Shown here: positions 19,958 through 29,900 of the stretch, one piece after another | How the letters are laid out: every line of letters starts with the position of its first letter | Position numbering within the stretch: the stretch's first letter is position 1 | Assembly: GCA_016711045.1 (NCBI GenBank) | Contig: JADJTT010000003.1 | Location: 62,001-126,000 of the forward strand | Length of the DNA stretch: 64,000 bases | Source of the DNA: Saprospirales bacterium | Lineage (GTDB): Bacteria > Bacteroidota > Bacteroidia > Chitinophagales > Saprospiraceae | Direction of reading: 5' to 3' | Program-made: the position numbers and the translations under genes | The notes under the pieces: model-generated | What the model was told of the DNA's origin: nothing | What the model saw: only the letters and a program-made list of their open reading frames with translations | Database searches by the model: none

Positions 19958-21235
19958 TTACTCCCCTACCATCACCGTTTCCTTTTCCAATAATCCCTCC
20001 AACTCCCCAACCGCCAGATCCTTTTCGGCAGAAGACCGGACCTCGGCCTGCATCCGGCTGGCATTTTCCACAAAAGAAGGGTCTCCCAGGATCTGCTGCA
20101 CGGCCTGCCGGATCTTTTCCGGCCCGGATTTCGGACTGAGCTTAATCCCGCAGCCGCGAAGGGCGACTTTCACGGCGTTGTCCTTTTGGTCCCGTCCCAT
20201 AGGTATACAGATCAAGGGCAGCCCATGGGCTAGGGCGCGCATGATGGTGCCATGCCCGGCATGGGTGATGACCAGGTCGGTCTGAGGGAACACCTGGGAA
20301 TGGGGGGCCGATTGCATAACCACCACATTCTCCGGCACATCCAACCCGTTGGGGTCGATGGCCGGGCCGAGGGTGACGAGCCCTCTGACATCGAGGCCTC
20401 CCAGGGCGTGAATGGCGTGCTGAATCACCTGGGCCTGGTTCTGAAAAGTGGAAGAAAGCGAGACCACCACCAGGGGCCGTGGATCATTATCGGCCCAGGG
20501 ATTCGTCCAGCCGCCCACCCAGTCCGGATCGTCGAGCACGGGGCCGGTGTAGCGAACGTTGGCGGGCGCCGGTTCGATGGGAAAATCAAAATTCCGCAGG
20601 GTCTGGATCAACCGCAGGTCGGCCCGGTCGAGCAGGTCGGTCGCCCGGTCCAGTTTGCCCAGGGAGTAGGATTCCCGGACCTCGTTGACCAGGGGCAGGT
20701 ATTTGCCGAGGGCCAGGTGAAACACCCTTCCCAACAAGCGGTCGCGGAGCCGCCCAAAGGGCCCTTTAGCCGGCTGCAGCCCCAGGATGCCCGGCGGACG
20801 GTTGGGCCCCGGCATATATTCCGGAAAATGAAAGGCGATCACGCTCGAAATGCCCATCGCTTCAGCGGGGATCAGAGCCGTGGGCAACAGGCAATCGGCC
20901 ACCAGCATATCGGCGCCCGAACGTTTCAGGGCCCGTTCGGTTTCGGCAGCCACCGTTTTGGCCGGACCGAAGACGATATTGTCCATCGTCGGATCGGTCA
21001 GGGGGTTGCCTTTCCAGTCCTGGAAAATATCCGCGGTCCGGTCGGTGCGGATAAAATGGTTTTCAAACGGAATGTAGTCGAAGCCGAGGGCCCGGATCAG
21101 CTCTTCCAGGCAAGGTTCGGACAACACGGTGATGCGGTGTCCACGCCCGGCAAGGCGTTTGGCCAGGCCCAGAACCGGCTGGAGGTTGCCGCCGCCGTCG
21201 ATAGTGACAAAAAGGAAGTGATGCGTTTTTTTCAT
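19958..21235 (-). CDS. GT1/MGT-family glycosyltransferase
   Basis: This 425-residue cytosolic GT-B enzyme has an N-terminal half beginning FLFVTIDGGGNLQPVLGLAKRLAGRGH. The C-terminal nucleotide-sugar domain contains VVVSLSSTFQNQAQVIQ and the HAGHGTIMRALAHGLPLICIPMGRDQ signature of macrolide- or UGT-type transferases. The acceptor is unknown; relatives modify macrolides, lipids or flavonoids. It lies 22 bases downstream of the TetR gene on the same strand, so its expression is probably controlled by that regulator, perhaps as a detoxification pair. Confidence 0.85.
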   Translation of the reverse strand: MKKTHHFLFVTIDGGGNLQPVLGLAKRLAGRGHRITVLSEPCLEELIRALGFDYIPFENHFIRTDRTADIFQDWKGNPLTDPTMDNIVFGPAKTVAAETERALKRSGADMLVADCLLPTALIPAEAMGISSVIAFHFPEYMPGPNRPPGILGLQPAKGPFGRLRDRLLGRVFHLALGKYLPLVNEVRESYSLGKLDRATDLLDRADLRLIQTLRNFDFPIEPAPANVRYTGPVLDDPDWVGGWTNPWADNDPRPLVVVSLSSTFQNQAQVIQHAIHALGGLDVRGLVTLGPAIDPNGLDVPENVVVMQSAPHSQVFPQTDLVITHAGHGTIMRALAHGLPLICIPMGRDQKDNAVKVALRGCGIKLSPKSGPEKIRQAVQQILGDPSFVENASRMQAEVRSSAEKDLAVGELEGLLEKETVMVGE

Positions 21236-21257
21236 AATGGGTGCATTAATTTATTTT

Positions 21258-21833
21258 TTACTGCAAAGGCGGTGTATTTATGATCCCTTCGATCAGCAAT
21301 CGGAAAACCTGCAGCGTCTCCTCAACACTTTTCCCCATATCTTTCCGAAGCAGTTTCCAGAGGTATATTTCTGTAGCGGTGATAAAGGCGGTGAGTTTCC
21401 GTTCGTAACCTACCGCCCCTGGGTCTGGAAGGTAAGGTTCGAATACCCTGGCGCACCATTTTCGATGTTCCAAACGACCTTTCTCCAGGATTTTTGCGGC
21501 TGCGGGAAACTGTTCTTCCACCGCTATGGTGCGAATGATGGCGGGCCCCATCACCTCGTATTCGGCGAGCAGGGCACGGAGAATACCGGGGACATCCCCC
21601 GGCCGGGCTTCCTCGCGGGTCCGTTGCAGATCGACGGGGTCCTTTTCGATAGAAGCCTCAATGAGGCCTTCTTTGGAACCGTATTTTCGGAGAACGGTGC
21701 GCACCGTCACGCCCGCCTTTTCTGCGACCAGATCCAGCGTGATCTCGTGGATGGGCAGTTCCAGCCACAGGGAAACCATCGCATCGAGGATGTTCTGCTC
21801 GTTTTGGGCCACCAGGTCGGCCCGGGTGGTCAT
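21258..21833 (-). CDS. TetR-family transcriptional regulator
   Basis: The N-terminal helix-turn-helix is clear (NILDAMVSLWLELP, then ITLDLVAEKAGVTVRTVLRKYGSKEGLI). A less conserved helical ligand-binding region follows. An upstream ATG at 21869 is possible, but a strong promoter -7 box lies at 21874-21881, which would put transcription start at or past that codon. The ATG at 21833 (MTTRADLVAQNEQ) is therefore preferred. It precedes a glycosyltransferase and most likely represses both genes. Confidence 0.82.
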   Translation of the reverse strand: MTTRADLVAQNEQNILDAMVSLWLELPIHEITLDLVAEKAGVTVRTVLRKYGSKEGLIEASIEKDPVDLQRTREEARPGDVPGILRALLAEYEVMGPAIIRTIAVEEQFPAAAKILEKGRLEHRKWCARVFEPYLPDPGAVGYERKLTAFITATEIYLWKLLRKDMGKSVEETLQVFRLLIEGIINTPPLQ

Positions 21834-21867
21834 GTGGTAGGTCCGTTTGGGAGGTTGCGTCGATTTC

Positions 21868-21916
21868 ATGTCACAAATGTAGACATTAAATTAATTCATG
21901 TCAATAGGTGTGACAT
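21868..21916 (-). promoter_or_regulatory. Promoter with candidate TetR operator
   Basis: On the minus strand, TTG (21902-21904), a 20-base spacer and TACATTTG (21874-21881) form a perfect Bacteroidota promoter. The promoter is bracketed by an inverted repeat ATGTCACA (21868-21875) and TGTGACAT (21909-21916), with further TGACAT-like pieces inside. A dimeric regulator binding here would block transcription, so autoregulation by the TetR protein is the simplest reading. Confidence 0.6.
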
Positions 21917-22005
21917 AAAAAATTCAAAGGGGGGGGATTTAAGGGAGTTTTCAGGCAACCTTTTTCACATAATTCGCGGGCTCATAAAGGGGTTTGCCAG
22001 GAGTT

Positions 22006-23664
22006 TCACCTTACTATCACCATTCGCTCCGTTTTCACGGCCTCCCCCGGTATTTTAAGCGAATAAAAATAAACCCCTTCCTCCCACTGTCCGACCTGGA
22101 CCTCCACCTCGTGCAGGCCGGCGGAGTATTCTCCCTCCGCCAATACCCAAACCTGAGAGCCGGTCACATCGTAGACGGCTAAAAAGACCGGCCCTGGAGC
22201 CGGAACAGTGAAGGCAATGGAGGTCTGCGCAACTGCCGGATTGGGAACACAGGGATACAATGCCAGCTCCAATTTGACGGCATTCGCATTTTTAGGCACT
22301 TCCAAACAATCCAGTTGATCGATCAGCGCCTGGGCGGCAGCGATCAACTTTTGCCCTTCTTCCTCAGAGAGCTGGTTGGGGATATAAGCCTCCACCAACG
22401 TGATGAAAACTTCCAGTTTTTGGATCGCTTTACATGGATTTTCGTTGGTGATCCCGTTCAATACTTTATTCAACTGGTTCATAAAGGCTTTATAAGGCCC
22501 ATTCCCGATCAGCCCCTTTTCGAACAAACCGGTCACTGCTTCTATCAGGGCGTCGATCTTTTCCTGGGGAGTGCAGGGGTAACAAAGCTTATAGCCAAAG
22601 ATCTCCATGTCGGCGCCGTCGGATCCCTGCCAAACAACGTAATCGCCGGAGATATGGGGGTATGATCCACCGAAGTCATGATCGGTAATCTGGGAAATGA
22701 GTCCTGTTTTGATATCATACAAAATGATCTCGTAACCGGTACCAGTATACCGGTTGTACACGATGGTATTCCCGTCCACTTCGCAGAAAAATTCACTGTC
22801 CGTTTCATTGGGAAGCTGCGTGATTTCCCCGGTCCCCATGTCGTAGAAGAAGACATCAGTTTGCCCCCCGTAAATGAGTGAAATATCATACCACACGATG
22901 TAGTTTCCGGAGATTTTGGGGAAATTATCCCAAAGTGCATTATCCGTCACCTGGATGGTAACCCCTGTGGACAGGTTGTGGGCGAAAATCTCCGAATCGC
23001 CCTCGCTATCCATTCCCTGCCAAACAACTGAATTTCCAGAAATATCCGGATTTTGCCTATTCCCCGCGCCCTGGGTTAGCTGAGCGGTCATCCCGGTTTC
23101 AAAGTTGTACCAAAAAATATGGCCATTCCCCATCCAAACCAGGTTAGGGCCCGAGATTTTGAGCCCCTGGTCATTAAAGGAATTATCGGTGATCCGGGTA
23201 ATTTCCCCTGTTTCCATACTATAGCCGTAGACTTCGAAATCATCGCCATAGGTGCCCAACCAGGCGATATAATGATTGGATACAACCGGGTTAAAATCGT
23301 GGTAAAAGGAGTTATCGGTGATCTGGGTGGTCACGCCGCTCACCATATCGTACAGGAAAACTTCGGTATCGGCTCCATCACTTCGATCCCAAACCACAAA
23401 ATTGTTGCATATCTGTGGCTCTCCGTCTGAGACCGTATTATCGGTGATCTGAGTAGTCACGCCCGTCTCCAGGTTGTACCCATAGATCTCATAGTCTCCG
23501 TCGTATCCCCTCCAGGCTACGTATTGTCCGGAGACGACGGGTTTTTCATCTGGAAGGGAATTATCGGTGATCTTGAAAATATCCTGCCCGGAGAGGAAGG
23601 AAATAGGCAAAAGAAAAAACAAGGCCGACGCACGGAAGGCCGCGGAGGTGAACTGGGTAGTCAT
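22006..23664 (-). CDS. Secreted beta-propeller protein with T9SS sorting domain
   Basis: It starts MTTQFTSAAFRASALFFLLP, a signal peptide. About eight repeats of roughly 45-50 residues follow, each with the theme ITDNS...P-x-ISG-x-x-VVW-x-G-x-DGD-x-EI-x-x-Y...TG. This is a TolB/WD40-like propeller. A helical linker (about 385-470) leads to a C-terminal beta-sandwich (PNPAVAQTSIAFTVPAPG, ending EGVYFYSLKIPGEAVKTERMVIVR) that matches the type IX secretion type A sorting domain. The protein is therefore probably exported to the surface or medium. A longer frame to 23760 lacks a signal and overlaps the promoter. Ligand unknown. Confidence 0.85.
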   Translation of the reverse strand: MTTQFTSAAFRASALFFLLPISFLSGQDIFKITDNSLPDEKPVVSGQYVAWRGYDGDYEIYGYNLETGVTTQITDNTVSDGEPQICNNFVVWDRSDGADTEVFLYDMVSGVTTQITDNSFYHDFNPVVSNHYIAWLGTYGDDFEVYGYSMETGEITRITDNSFNDQGLKISGPNLVWMGNGHIFWYNFETGMTAQLTQGAGNRQNPDISGNSVVWQGMDSEGDSEIFAHNLSTGVTIQVTDNALWDNFPKISGNYIVWYDISLIYGGQTDVFFYDMGTGEITQLPNETDSEFFCEVDGNTIVYNRYTGTGYEIILYDIKTGLISQITDHDFGGSYPHISGDYVVWQGSDGADMEIFGYKLCYPCTPQEKIDALIEAVTGLFEKGLIGNGPYKAFMNQLNKVLNGITNENPCKAIQKLEVFITLVEAYIPNQLSEEEGQKLIAAAQALIDQLDCLEVPKNANAVKLELALYPCVPNPAVAQTSIAFTVPAPGPVFLAVYDVTGSQVWVLAEGEYSAGLHEVEVQVGQWEEGVYFYSLKIPGEAVKTERMVIVR

Positions 23665-23695
23665 TATGTTGGTTTTCTCATGTAAATAATGACCG

Positions 23696-23726
23696 AAAAA
23701 ATAAGGATACCTGGGCCCTGGAACAA
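23696..23726 (-). promoter_or_regulatory. Bacteroidota-type promoter for the propeller protein
   Basis: On the minus strand, TTG (23724-23726), 20 bases, then TATTTTTT (23696-23703) match TAnnTTTG at seven of eight positions. The start site would be near 23689, about 25 bases before the ATG at 23664. Confidence 0.45.
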
Positions 23727-23845
23727 TGATTTTTATCAACCACCAAACCCTTTTCAGCAAAGTAGCCTCTGAAGATGACGCTATTTTTCGTGCCCAGTAG
23801 GTCTTAAAATTTCCCCGGGAAGGTCCAGGGTATTATATTTACCCC

Positions 23846-25058
23846 ATGCTCCACACTCCCTTCCAACTCCCCTGCGGCGCCATCCTCCAAAATCGCCTGG
23901 CCAAAGCCGCGATGACCGAGCGGCTTTGCCGGGCCGACCAGCTTCCTCATGAAGACCATGTCCGTTTGTACGAGAGCTGGGCGGAAGCGCGGGCTGGACT
24001 GATGATCTCCGGCAATATCATGGTCGACCGCAAGCACCTGGAATCGGGAGGTAATATCATCCTCGACGATGAAAGCGCGCTGCCGTCCTTGAGCAGGATG
24101 ACGGATGCCGGCAAAAAATACGGACATCATTTCTGGGCGCAGATCAGCCATTCCGGGCGGCAGACCTCCGTGCTGGTCAATCGCCACCCGCTGGCGCCTT
24201 CGGATGTGCAATTGAAAAAAATGGGCCTCTTTGGCAAGCCCCGGCAAATGACGGAGGAGCAGATCGAGACCGTCATCCGGCAATTCGTACACACGGCGGT
24301 CCTGTGCAAAAAGGGCGGATTTACGGGCATCCAGCTCCATTCGGCGCATGGGTATTTGCTCAGCGAATTTCTCTCGCCCCGCACGAATACCCGCACCGAC
24401 CAGTGGGGTGGTTCCATCGAAAACCGTGCCCGGCTGTTGATGCGGATCGTAAAGGAAACGCGGGAGGCTGTAGGGGCGGAATTCCCTATCGGCGTCAAAC
24501 TCAATTCCGCCGATTTCCAGCGCGGCGGATTTTCCCCGGATGATTCCCTTCAGGTAATCCGGATGCTCCACGACGCAAAAGTCGACCTGCTGGAAATTTC
24601 CGGCGGCACTTATGAAAATGTGCCTTTTTCTGGGGAATGAATATGCCCCAAAAGAATCGACAAAACAGCGGGAAGCCTACTTCCTGGATTTCGCGCAAGA
24701 GGTACGCCAGATCAGCTCCATCCCCCTGATGGTCACCGGAGGGTTTCGGACACCGTCTTTCGCAGAAGAAGCCCTGCAAAACGGCGAGCTCGACATCGTG
24801 GGCATGGCCCGCCCCTTCTGCACCCATCCGGAGCGGATCCCTGCCTTTTTAGCGGGCGAAGACATAGAACTCCCCAGCCTGGCCATCCGCACCGGCATCC
24901 CTTCCATGGACGATTCGGCGGAAGGGGGGTATTATGCGTGGCAGATTATTCGGTTGGGGAAAGGGAAAGAAGTAAAGCTGGGGCTTTCCGGATTGTTGTC
25001 GGCGTTGTTTTTGATTGGGTGGGAGGTTAGGAAGGCGATGGGGCGGTTATCTGGATAA
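23846..25058 (+). CDS. NADH:flavin oxidoreductase / Old Yellow Enzyme family (one-base frameshift)
   Basis: This FMN TIM-barrel oxidoreductase begins MLHTPFQLPCGAILQNRLAKAAMTE. Motifs are HFWAQISHSGRQ, FTGIQLHSAHGYLLSEFLSP (the substrate-binding HxxH/HGYL region) and RTDQWGGSIENRARLLMRIV. After GGTYENVPF the frame breaks in a T5 run at about 24625-24629. Removing one T gives VPFLGNEYAPKESTKQREAYFLDFA, which joins the C-terminal half with VTGGFRTPSFAEEAL and DIVGMARPF. The repaired length of about 403 residues is normal. A hydrophobic C-terminal tail is unusual. The antisense frame here is a shadow. Confidence 0.85.
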
Positions 25059-25112
25059 AAAAAACCTCCGTTTTTTAAGTTGCATTTTCGACCAGCCAAA
25101 AGAAAAATTCCG

Positions 25113-25617
25113 ATGTTACAACGAGCAGCAGTCCTTCCAGGGACCTTGGAGCTTCTGAAAAGCATCATGGCAAATCCTTTTTAACGTGAGGTTTGGATGA
25201 AAAAAATAATACCAGATTACAATCGATAATGGCTGAAAATCAAGCATTTGCTCAACACCCCTAAACCCTCCCCCCGACCCCCTCCCTTGAAATGGAGGGG
25301 GAGCGCTTTGCCCTATAAACCAATGCATTAAAATGCATTTTTGCATGAACCTGAATGCCGTAATCCGAATTATGCCAAGCCCAAAAAGCTCCCCCTCCAT
25401 TTTCAAGGGAGGGGGTCGGGGGGGAGGGTCATAAACGCCCGGAAGATCATGATTTTTAGTACAACCCTTTGCCCTAACGGAGCTCAGGGATTGCATATTT
25501 CTAACCTATTTCGATGATGCAGATCAGGACGAGGAAGTGGTATTGCTCAAAGAGGAGGTGAGCTGGGAGGTCGTAAAAAAAGCTATATTGAAGGAAGTTA
25601 AAAAATACTATGAATGA
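25113..25617 (+). pseudogene. AbiEii-like nucleotidyltransferase gene interrupted by a palindromic element
   Basis: Bases 25113-25184 encode MLQRAAVLPGTLELLKSIMA then NPF and a stop, matching the N-terminus of AbiEii/AbiGii-type nucleotidyltransferases. Bases 25452-25617 encode a matching C-terminal tail (IFLTYFDDADQDEEVVLLKE then EVSWEVVKKAILKEVKKYYE). The middle, which should carry the GG-x-ALA and D-x-D catalytic motifs, is missing. In its place lies a palindromic repeat. The gene is therefore dead in this genome. AbiEii is the toxin half of a type IV abortive-infection toxin-antitoxin pair. Assignment rests on remembered family patterns at both ends. Confidence 0.5.
25262..25434. repeat. 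Palindromic repeat element, family B
   Basis: Left arm at about 25267-25304 (cctccccccgaccccctccc...) and right arm at 25388-25429 are long imperfect inverted repeats around a spacer of about 80 bases. The layout resembles families A and C but the sequence differs. It sits inside the AbiEii-like gene remnant. Confidence 0.7.
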
Positions 25618-25671
25618 GAGGTTAGATAAGGAGATTGGTCCTTCCTCAAAAATTACTCCCTCAATTTTCGG

Positions 25672-25702
25672 TTGTACCCCTCTAGGCATTGCCCTACCTT
25701 TG
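25672..25702 (+). promoter_or_regulatory. Bacteroidota-type promoter for ada
   Basis: TTG (25672-25674), a 20-base spacer and TACCTTTG (25695-25702) match the consensus perfectly. The start site would be near 25708, about 30 bases upstream of the ATG at 25739. This supports that start over the in-frame ATG at 25610. Confidence 0.6.
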
Positions 25703-25738
25703 CCCTCATCATTCAACCCGTTTATCGCTATTCAAGTC

Positions 25739-26788
25739 ATGCAGATCACCGACCATAAAACCATTGCGAAATACTACACAGCCCTCATTGAAAAAGACAG
25801 TCAATTTACCGGGATATTTTACGTGGGCGTGAAAACGACGGGTATATTCTGCATTCCAACCTGTACAGCCCGGAAACCCAAAATGGAAAACGTAGTATTT
25901 TTTTCCACGACAAAGGAAATGCTGCAAAATGGGTTCCGGCCCTGTAAAGTTTGTAAACCCACTCAAAATGCTTTCGAGCCACCGAAGGAAGTACAAAAAG
26001 CGATCGAACTGATCCATGAAAATCCATTTGAAAAAGTCACGGATTTTCAATTGAAAAGCAACAATTTAAATCCGGAAAAAATAAGAAATTGGTTTAAAAA
26101 ATACCACGATATGACCTTCCAGGCCTATCAACGGATGATAAGGATCAATTCGGCATTTCAGAAGTTGAAAAGCGGAAAAAACGTGACCGATACGGCCTTT
26201 GATTCCGGATATGAATCCCTGAGTGGATTCGGCTATACGTTCAAAAATATTGTGGGGAAAGCGCCGCGGCAAAGCCAGGATAAAACCGTCATTTTGATCA
26301 GCAGGTACACCTCCCCCTTGGGACCCATGTTTGTCTGTGCCACCGACAAGGGGATCTGCCTGCTGGAATTCACAGACCGGCGAATGCTGGAAACGGAATT
26401 TCAGGACCTCCAAAAGCGATTGAACGGGGTCATCCTGGCCGGAGAAAACGAGCATACCAAACAACTCGAAAAAGAGTTGCAAGAATATTTTGAAGGCGCC
26501 CGAAAAGAATTCTCGGTTCCCTTGCATACCCCCGGCACGGAGTTTCAAAATTTAGTCTGGGAACTTCTACAAGAGATCCCGTACGGCGAAACCCGTTCCT
26601 ACCAGGAGCAGGCCGTTAGATTGAACAAGCCAAGCGCCGTCCGGGCAGTGGCATCTGCCAATGGACACAATCGCATTTCTATTCTCATTCCCTGTCACCG
26701 GGTCATCGGGAAAGACGGAAACCTCACAGGCTATGGCGGGGGATTGGAACGGAAAAGGTGGTTGCTGGAGCATGAGAAAATTCACTGA
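25739..26788 (+). CDS. ada: Ada-like methyltransferase and transcriptional activator
   Basis: This 349-residue protein repairs methylated DNA by transferring methyl groups to its own cysteines. The N-terminal zinc domain has CIPTCTARKP and RPCKVCKP, the four-cysteine site including the phosphotriester acceptor. An AraC-type helix-turn-helix follows (KIRNWFKKYHDMTFQAYQRM, then VTDTAFDSGYESLSGFGYTF). The C-terminal methylguanine methyltransferase domain has the active site IPCHRVIGKDGNLTGY. The start MQITDHK follows a perfect promoter. In E. coli, methylated Ada activates its own gene. It ends in a strong hairpin terminator. Confidence 0.93.
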   Translation: MQITDHKTIAKYYTALIEKDSQFTGIFYVGVKTTGIFCIPTCTARKPKMENVVFFSTTKEMLQNGFRPCKVCKPTQNAFEPPKEVQKAIELIHENPFEKVTDFQLKSNNLNPEKIRNWFKKYHDMTFQAYQRMIRINSAFQKLKSGKNVTDTAFDSGYESLSGFGYTFKNIVGKAPRQSQDKTVILISRYTSPLGPMFVCATDKGICLLEFTDRRMLETEFQDLQKRLNGVILAGENEHTKQLEKELQEYFEGARKEFSVPLHTPGTEFQNLVWELLQEIPYGETRSYQEQAVRLNKPSAVRAVASANGHNRISILIPCHRVIGKDGNLTGYGGGLERKRWLLEHEKIH

Positions 26789-26837
26789 AGAAAAGGTGAT
26801 TGGACGGATGGTGGCCGTCTAATCACCTTTACTTCAG
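26785..26837. terminator. Long hairpin after ada
   Basis: An inverted repeat of more than 20 paired bases begins ctgaag (26785), runs through aaggtgatt and gacgg, loops, and returns through ccgtc, aatcacctt and cttcag (26837). It overlaps the ada stop codon. There is no long T-tract, but the stem strength and position argue for transcription termination. Confidence 0.6.
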
Positions 26838-26993
26838 TATATTAACAAAAAATTCTTGCCAAAATAAATTAATTATCTTAATTTATCTCAAGATTGGCCT
26901 TTTGCAATTGGATGTCTGTAAAGGTGCCACAACGGTCAGATCAAGTCTTTTGCTGTTACAATTTATTGAGCATGTTCTAATCCCCAAAAAACC

Positions 26994-29900
26994 ATGCACC
27001 TATCACACACTCATTTCCGGCTGACGTTTGCAATCCTATTCTCCGGTTTTTCCTTGATGCTTTTCGCACAAGAAACCAACTCCGATGTCCTTCCCAGGTC
27101 CAATACTTGATCGCATCCAACCCTTCTTCTGCGCATGTGGGTGTCGAACCTGTGGGGAATATGGGCAATCTGGCCTTTCCCATCCAATTGGAGATCCCGC
27201 CTTCCCGCAGTGAGACCCAACCTGACTTGCAAATCCTCTACAACAGTGGAAACCAGCGGCACGGTTCATTTCTCGGCCAGAGTTGGTCCCTTAGTTTGGG
27301 CTATATCGAACGCAGCACCACTAGCGGAGTACCTTCCTACACCACAAACGACGAGTTCCAAATCTCGTTGGGGAAAGCCCAGGGGAAATTGGTGCAAATC
27401 GATACCCGCCCCGATACGATAGAATACCGCATGACCAGAGAACGGCTCTTCCTGATAATATACTTCATCCCTTCGCAAAACCGCTGGGTGGCTATCGACA
27501 AGAAAGGTACGCAATACGACTTCGGACGATCCTCAGCCAGCCAGATCGCCGATACACCCGCCCGTACCTTCCGTTGGGCACTCGATCGGGTATATGCTCC
27601 TCAATTCAACCATACGACCTCCTACCAATACCTGCTCCAAAATAATCAGCTGTATCCCCAATCCATTAACTATTTCCATGGACGGATCGACTTCGTCTAT
27701 CAGGATCACCCACAACCATTTCGATCCTACAAGACGGGGTTTGAAATAAAAACTACTCAATTACTAAAAGAGATAAAAACCTTTTATCGGGACACACTGT
27801 CCGGGACTTTTGAACCTGCAGCCATTTATGGCCTGCGATACAAAAAGTACCAATGCGGGGTCGATGAATTGAACAACATCATTTGCCTCTCGCCTTACCT
27901 GGAATCTATCACCCGGTACAACGGCACAAGGACTGATTCCCTCTCCCACAGTATTCGAATATGATGACCCTCACTTGAGCTCGCCCAAGCCCGGTTGAAT
28001 AAATGGCGGGTACCGTTAATTGCAGGAGCCGGGTTTACGGAAGACGATGGGGAAAATGACAACGCCCTGGTGCTGGTAGATGTAAACGGCGACGGATTTC
28101 CGGATCTCCTGCAGGGTGACGCGGAGGATCAGCGAATTACCTTGCTCAATAATCAAATTAATGTATGGAATGAATCTTCGAGCTGGAGACTCCCTTTGAT
28201 TGACAATGCAGGTTTTACGGAGGACAATGGCGAAGGAGACAATGGGGTGCGATTGGCCGATGTCAATAATGACGGTTTTATTGACATTATCCAGGCCGAT
28301 GCCGAGGACCAGCGCGCCACCTTTATCAATAATAAGGTTAATGGCTGGGTAACTGACACCCGTTGGCAGGTACCTTTGATTGATGGTGCCGGCTTCACGG
28401 AAGACAACGGGAAAGGGGATAACGGGGTGCGGTTGGCTGACGTCAATAATGATGGTTTTGTGGATATTATCCAGGCCGACGGCAAAAATCAGCGTGCCGC
28501 CTTTATCAATAATAAGGTGGATGGCTGGGAGGCCGACACTCGTTGGCAGGTTCCCGTGATTGCGGGCGCGGGCTTCACCGAAGACGACGACGGCGAAGGG
28601 GATAACGGGGTGCGGTTGGCTGACGTCAACAATGATGGCTTTGTGGATATTATCCAGGCCGACGGCGAAAATCAGCGAGCTACTTTTATCAATAACCAGG
28701 TTGACGGTTGGGTAGCCGTCAATCAATGGCAAGTTCCCGTGATCGCGGGGGGTGGCTTTACAGAAGACGATGGCGATGGGGATAATGGCGTACGGTTGGC
28801 AGACGTGAACAATGACGGCTTTGTCGATATCATTCAGGGAGATGGAGATAGCCAGCGCGCTACCTTTATTAACAATACGGTAGATGGCTGGGTGAGTGAT
28901 AGTCGCTGGCAAGTGCCTGTCATCGATCATGGCGGCTTTACAGAAAATGATGGCGATGGCGATAACGGCCTACGCCTGGCAGATGTAGACAACGACGGCT
29001 ATGTCGATCTTGTCCAAGCCGACGGTAATGATATGGAGCAGCACAATACCTTTATCAATAACCGCATCGACGGGTGGGTATTGGCAAGCTTACCCTTGTC
29101 CCGGCTCGATTTGGAAGGAAACTGGCAGGCCAGTTCCAACTGGGAAGTGCCGATCATGGATAAAGGCGGTTTTAATGAAAAGAATGGGGAAGGCAACAAC
29201 GGCGTTCGCCTGGCGGATGTCAATTCCGATGGTTTTATCGACATCATTCAGGCCGATGGGGATGACAGCGACCAACACCTTACTTTTCTCAATAACAGAA
29301 AAAACGGATGGGAACTTTCCCCGCTTTGGCAGGTTCCAGTCCTGGACAAAGGCGGTTTTACCGAAAACAGCGGCGGGGGCGACAATGCGCTTCAATTGGC
29401 CGACCTCAACAAGGACGGGTATATCGACCTGATCCAGGCCGACGGAGACGACCCGGCCCAGCACCTGGCCCTCCTCAACGATGGGAAAGGGAAATGGGAG
29501 TTAAACCCTGGCTGGGTTATTCCCTTGATCGATAATGGAGGGTTTACCGAGTCGGGAGGGGATGGAGACAATGGCCTCCGCATCCTCGACGTCAACGGCG
29601 ACGGCTACCCCGACCTCGTCCAGGCCGATGGTGTTGACCAACGGACCGTGTTTCTGAACGACAAGGTGTCCAATTGGTCTGTTTCTCCTTTGTATGAGAT
29701 ACCTGCGATTGATAATGGTGGCTTCACTGAAAACAGTGGCGATAACGACAACGGGGTCCGACTCTTCGATGTTAACGGCGACGGGTTGGCCGATATACTG
29801 CAAGCTGACGACGAAGACCAACGGGTCGTTTATCTCAATAACGGAAATGGAGGGTGGCTGGGACAATCAGCTTGGAAAATTCCGGTAATACACAATGGGG

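Noticed and set aside
25610..25738. N-terminal extension of Ada from the ATG at 25610
   Set aside because: It overlaps the stop of the AbiEii-like remnant and runs through a perfect promoter. The extra residues do not resemble Ada.
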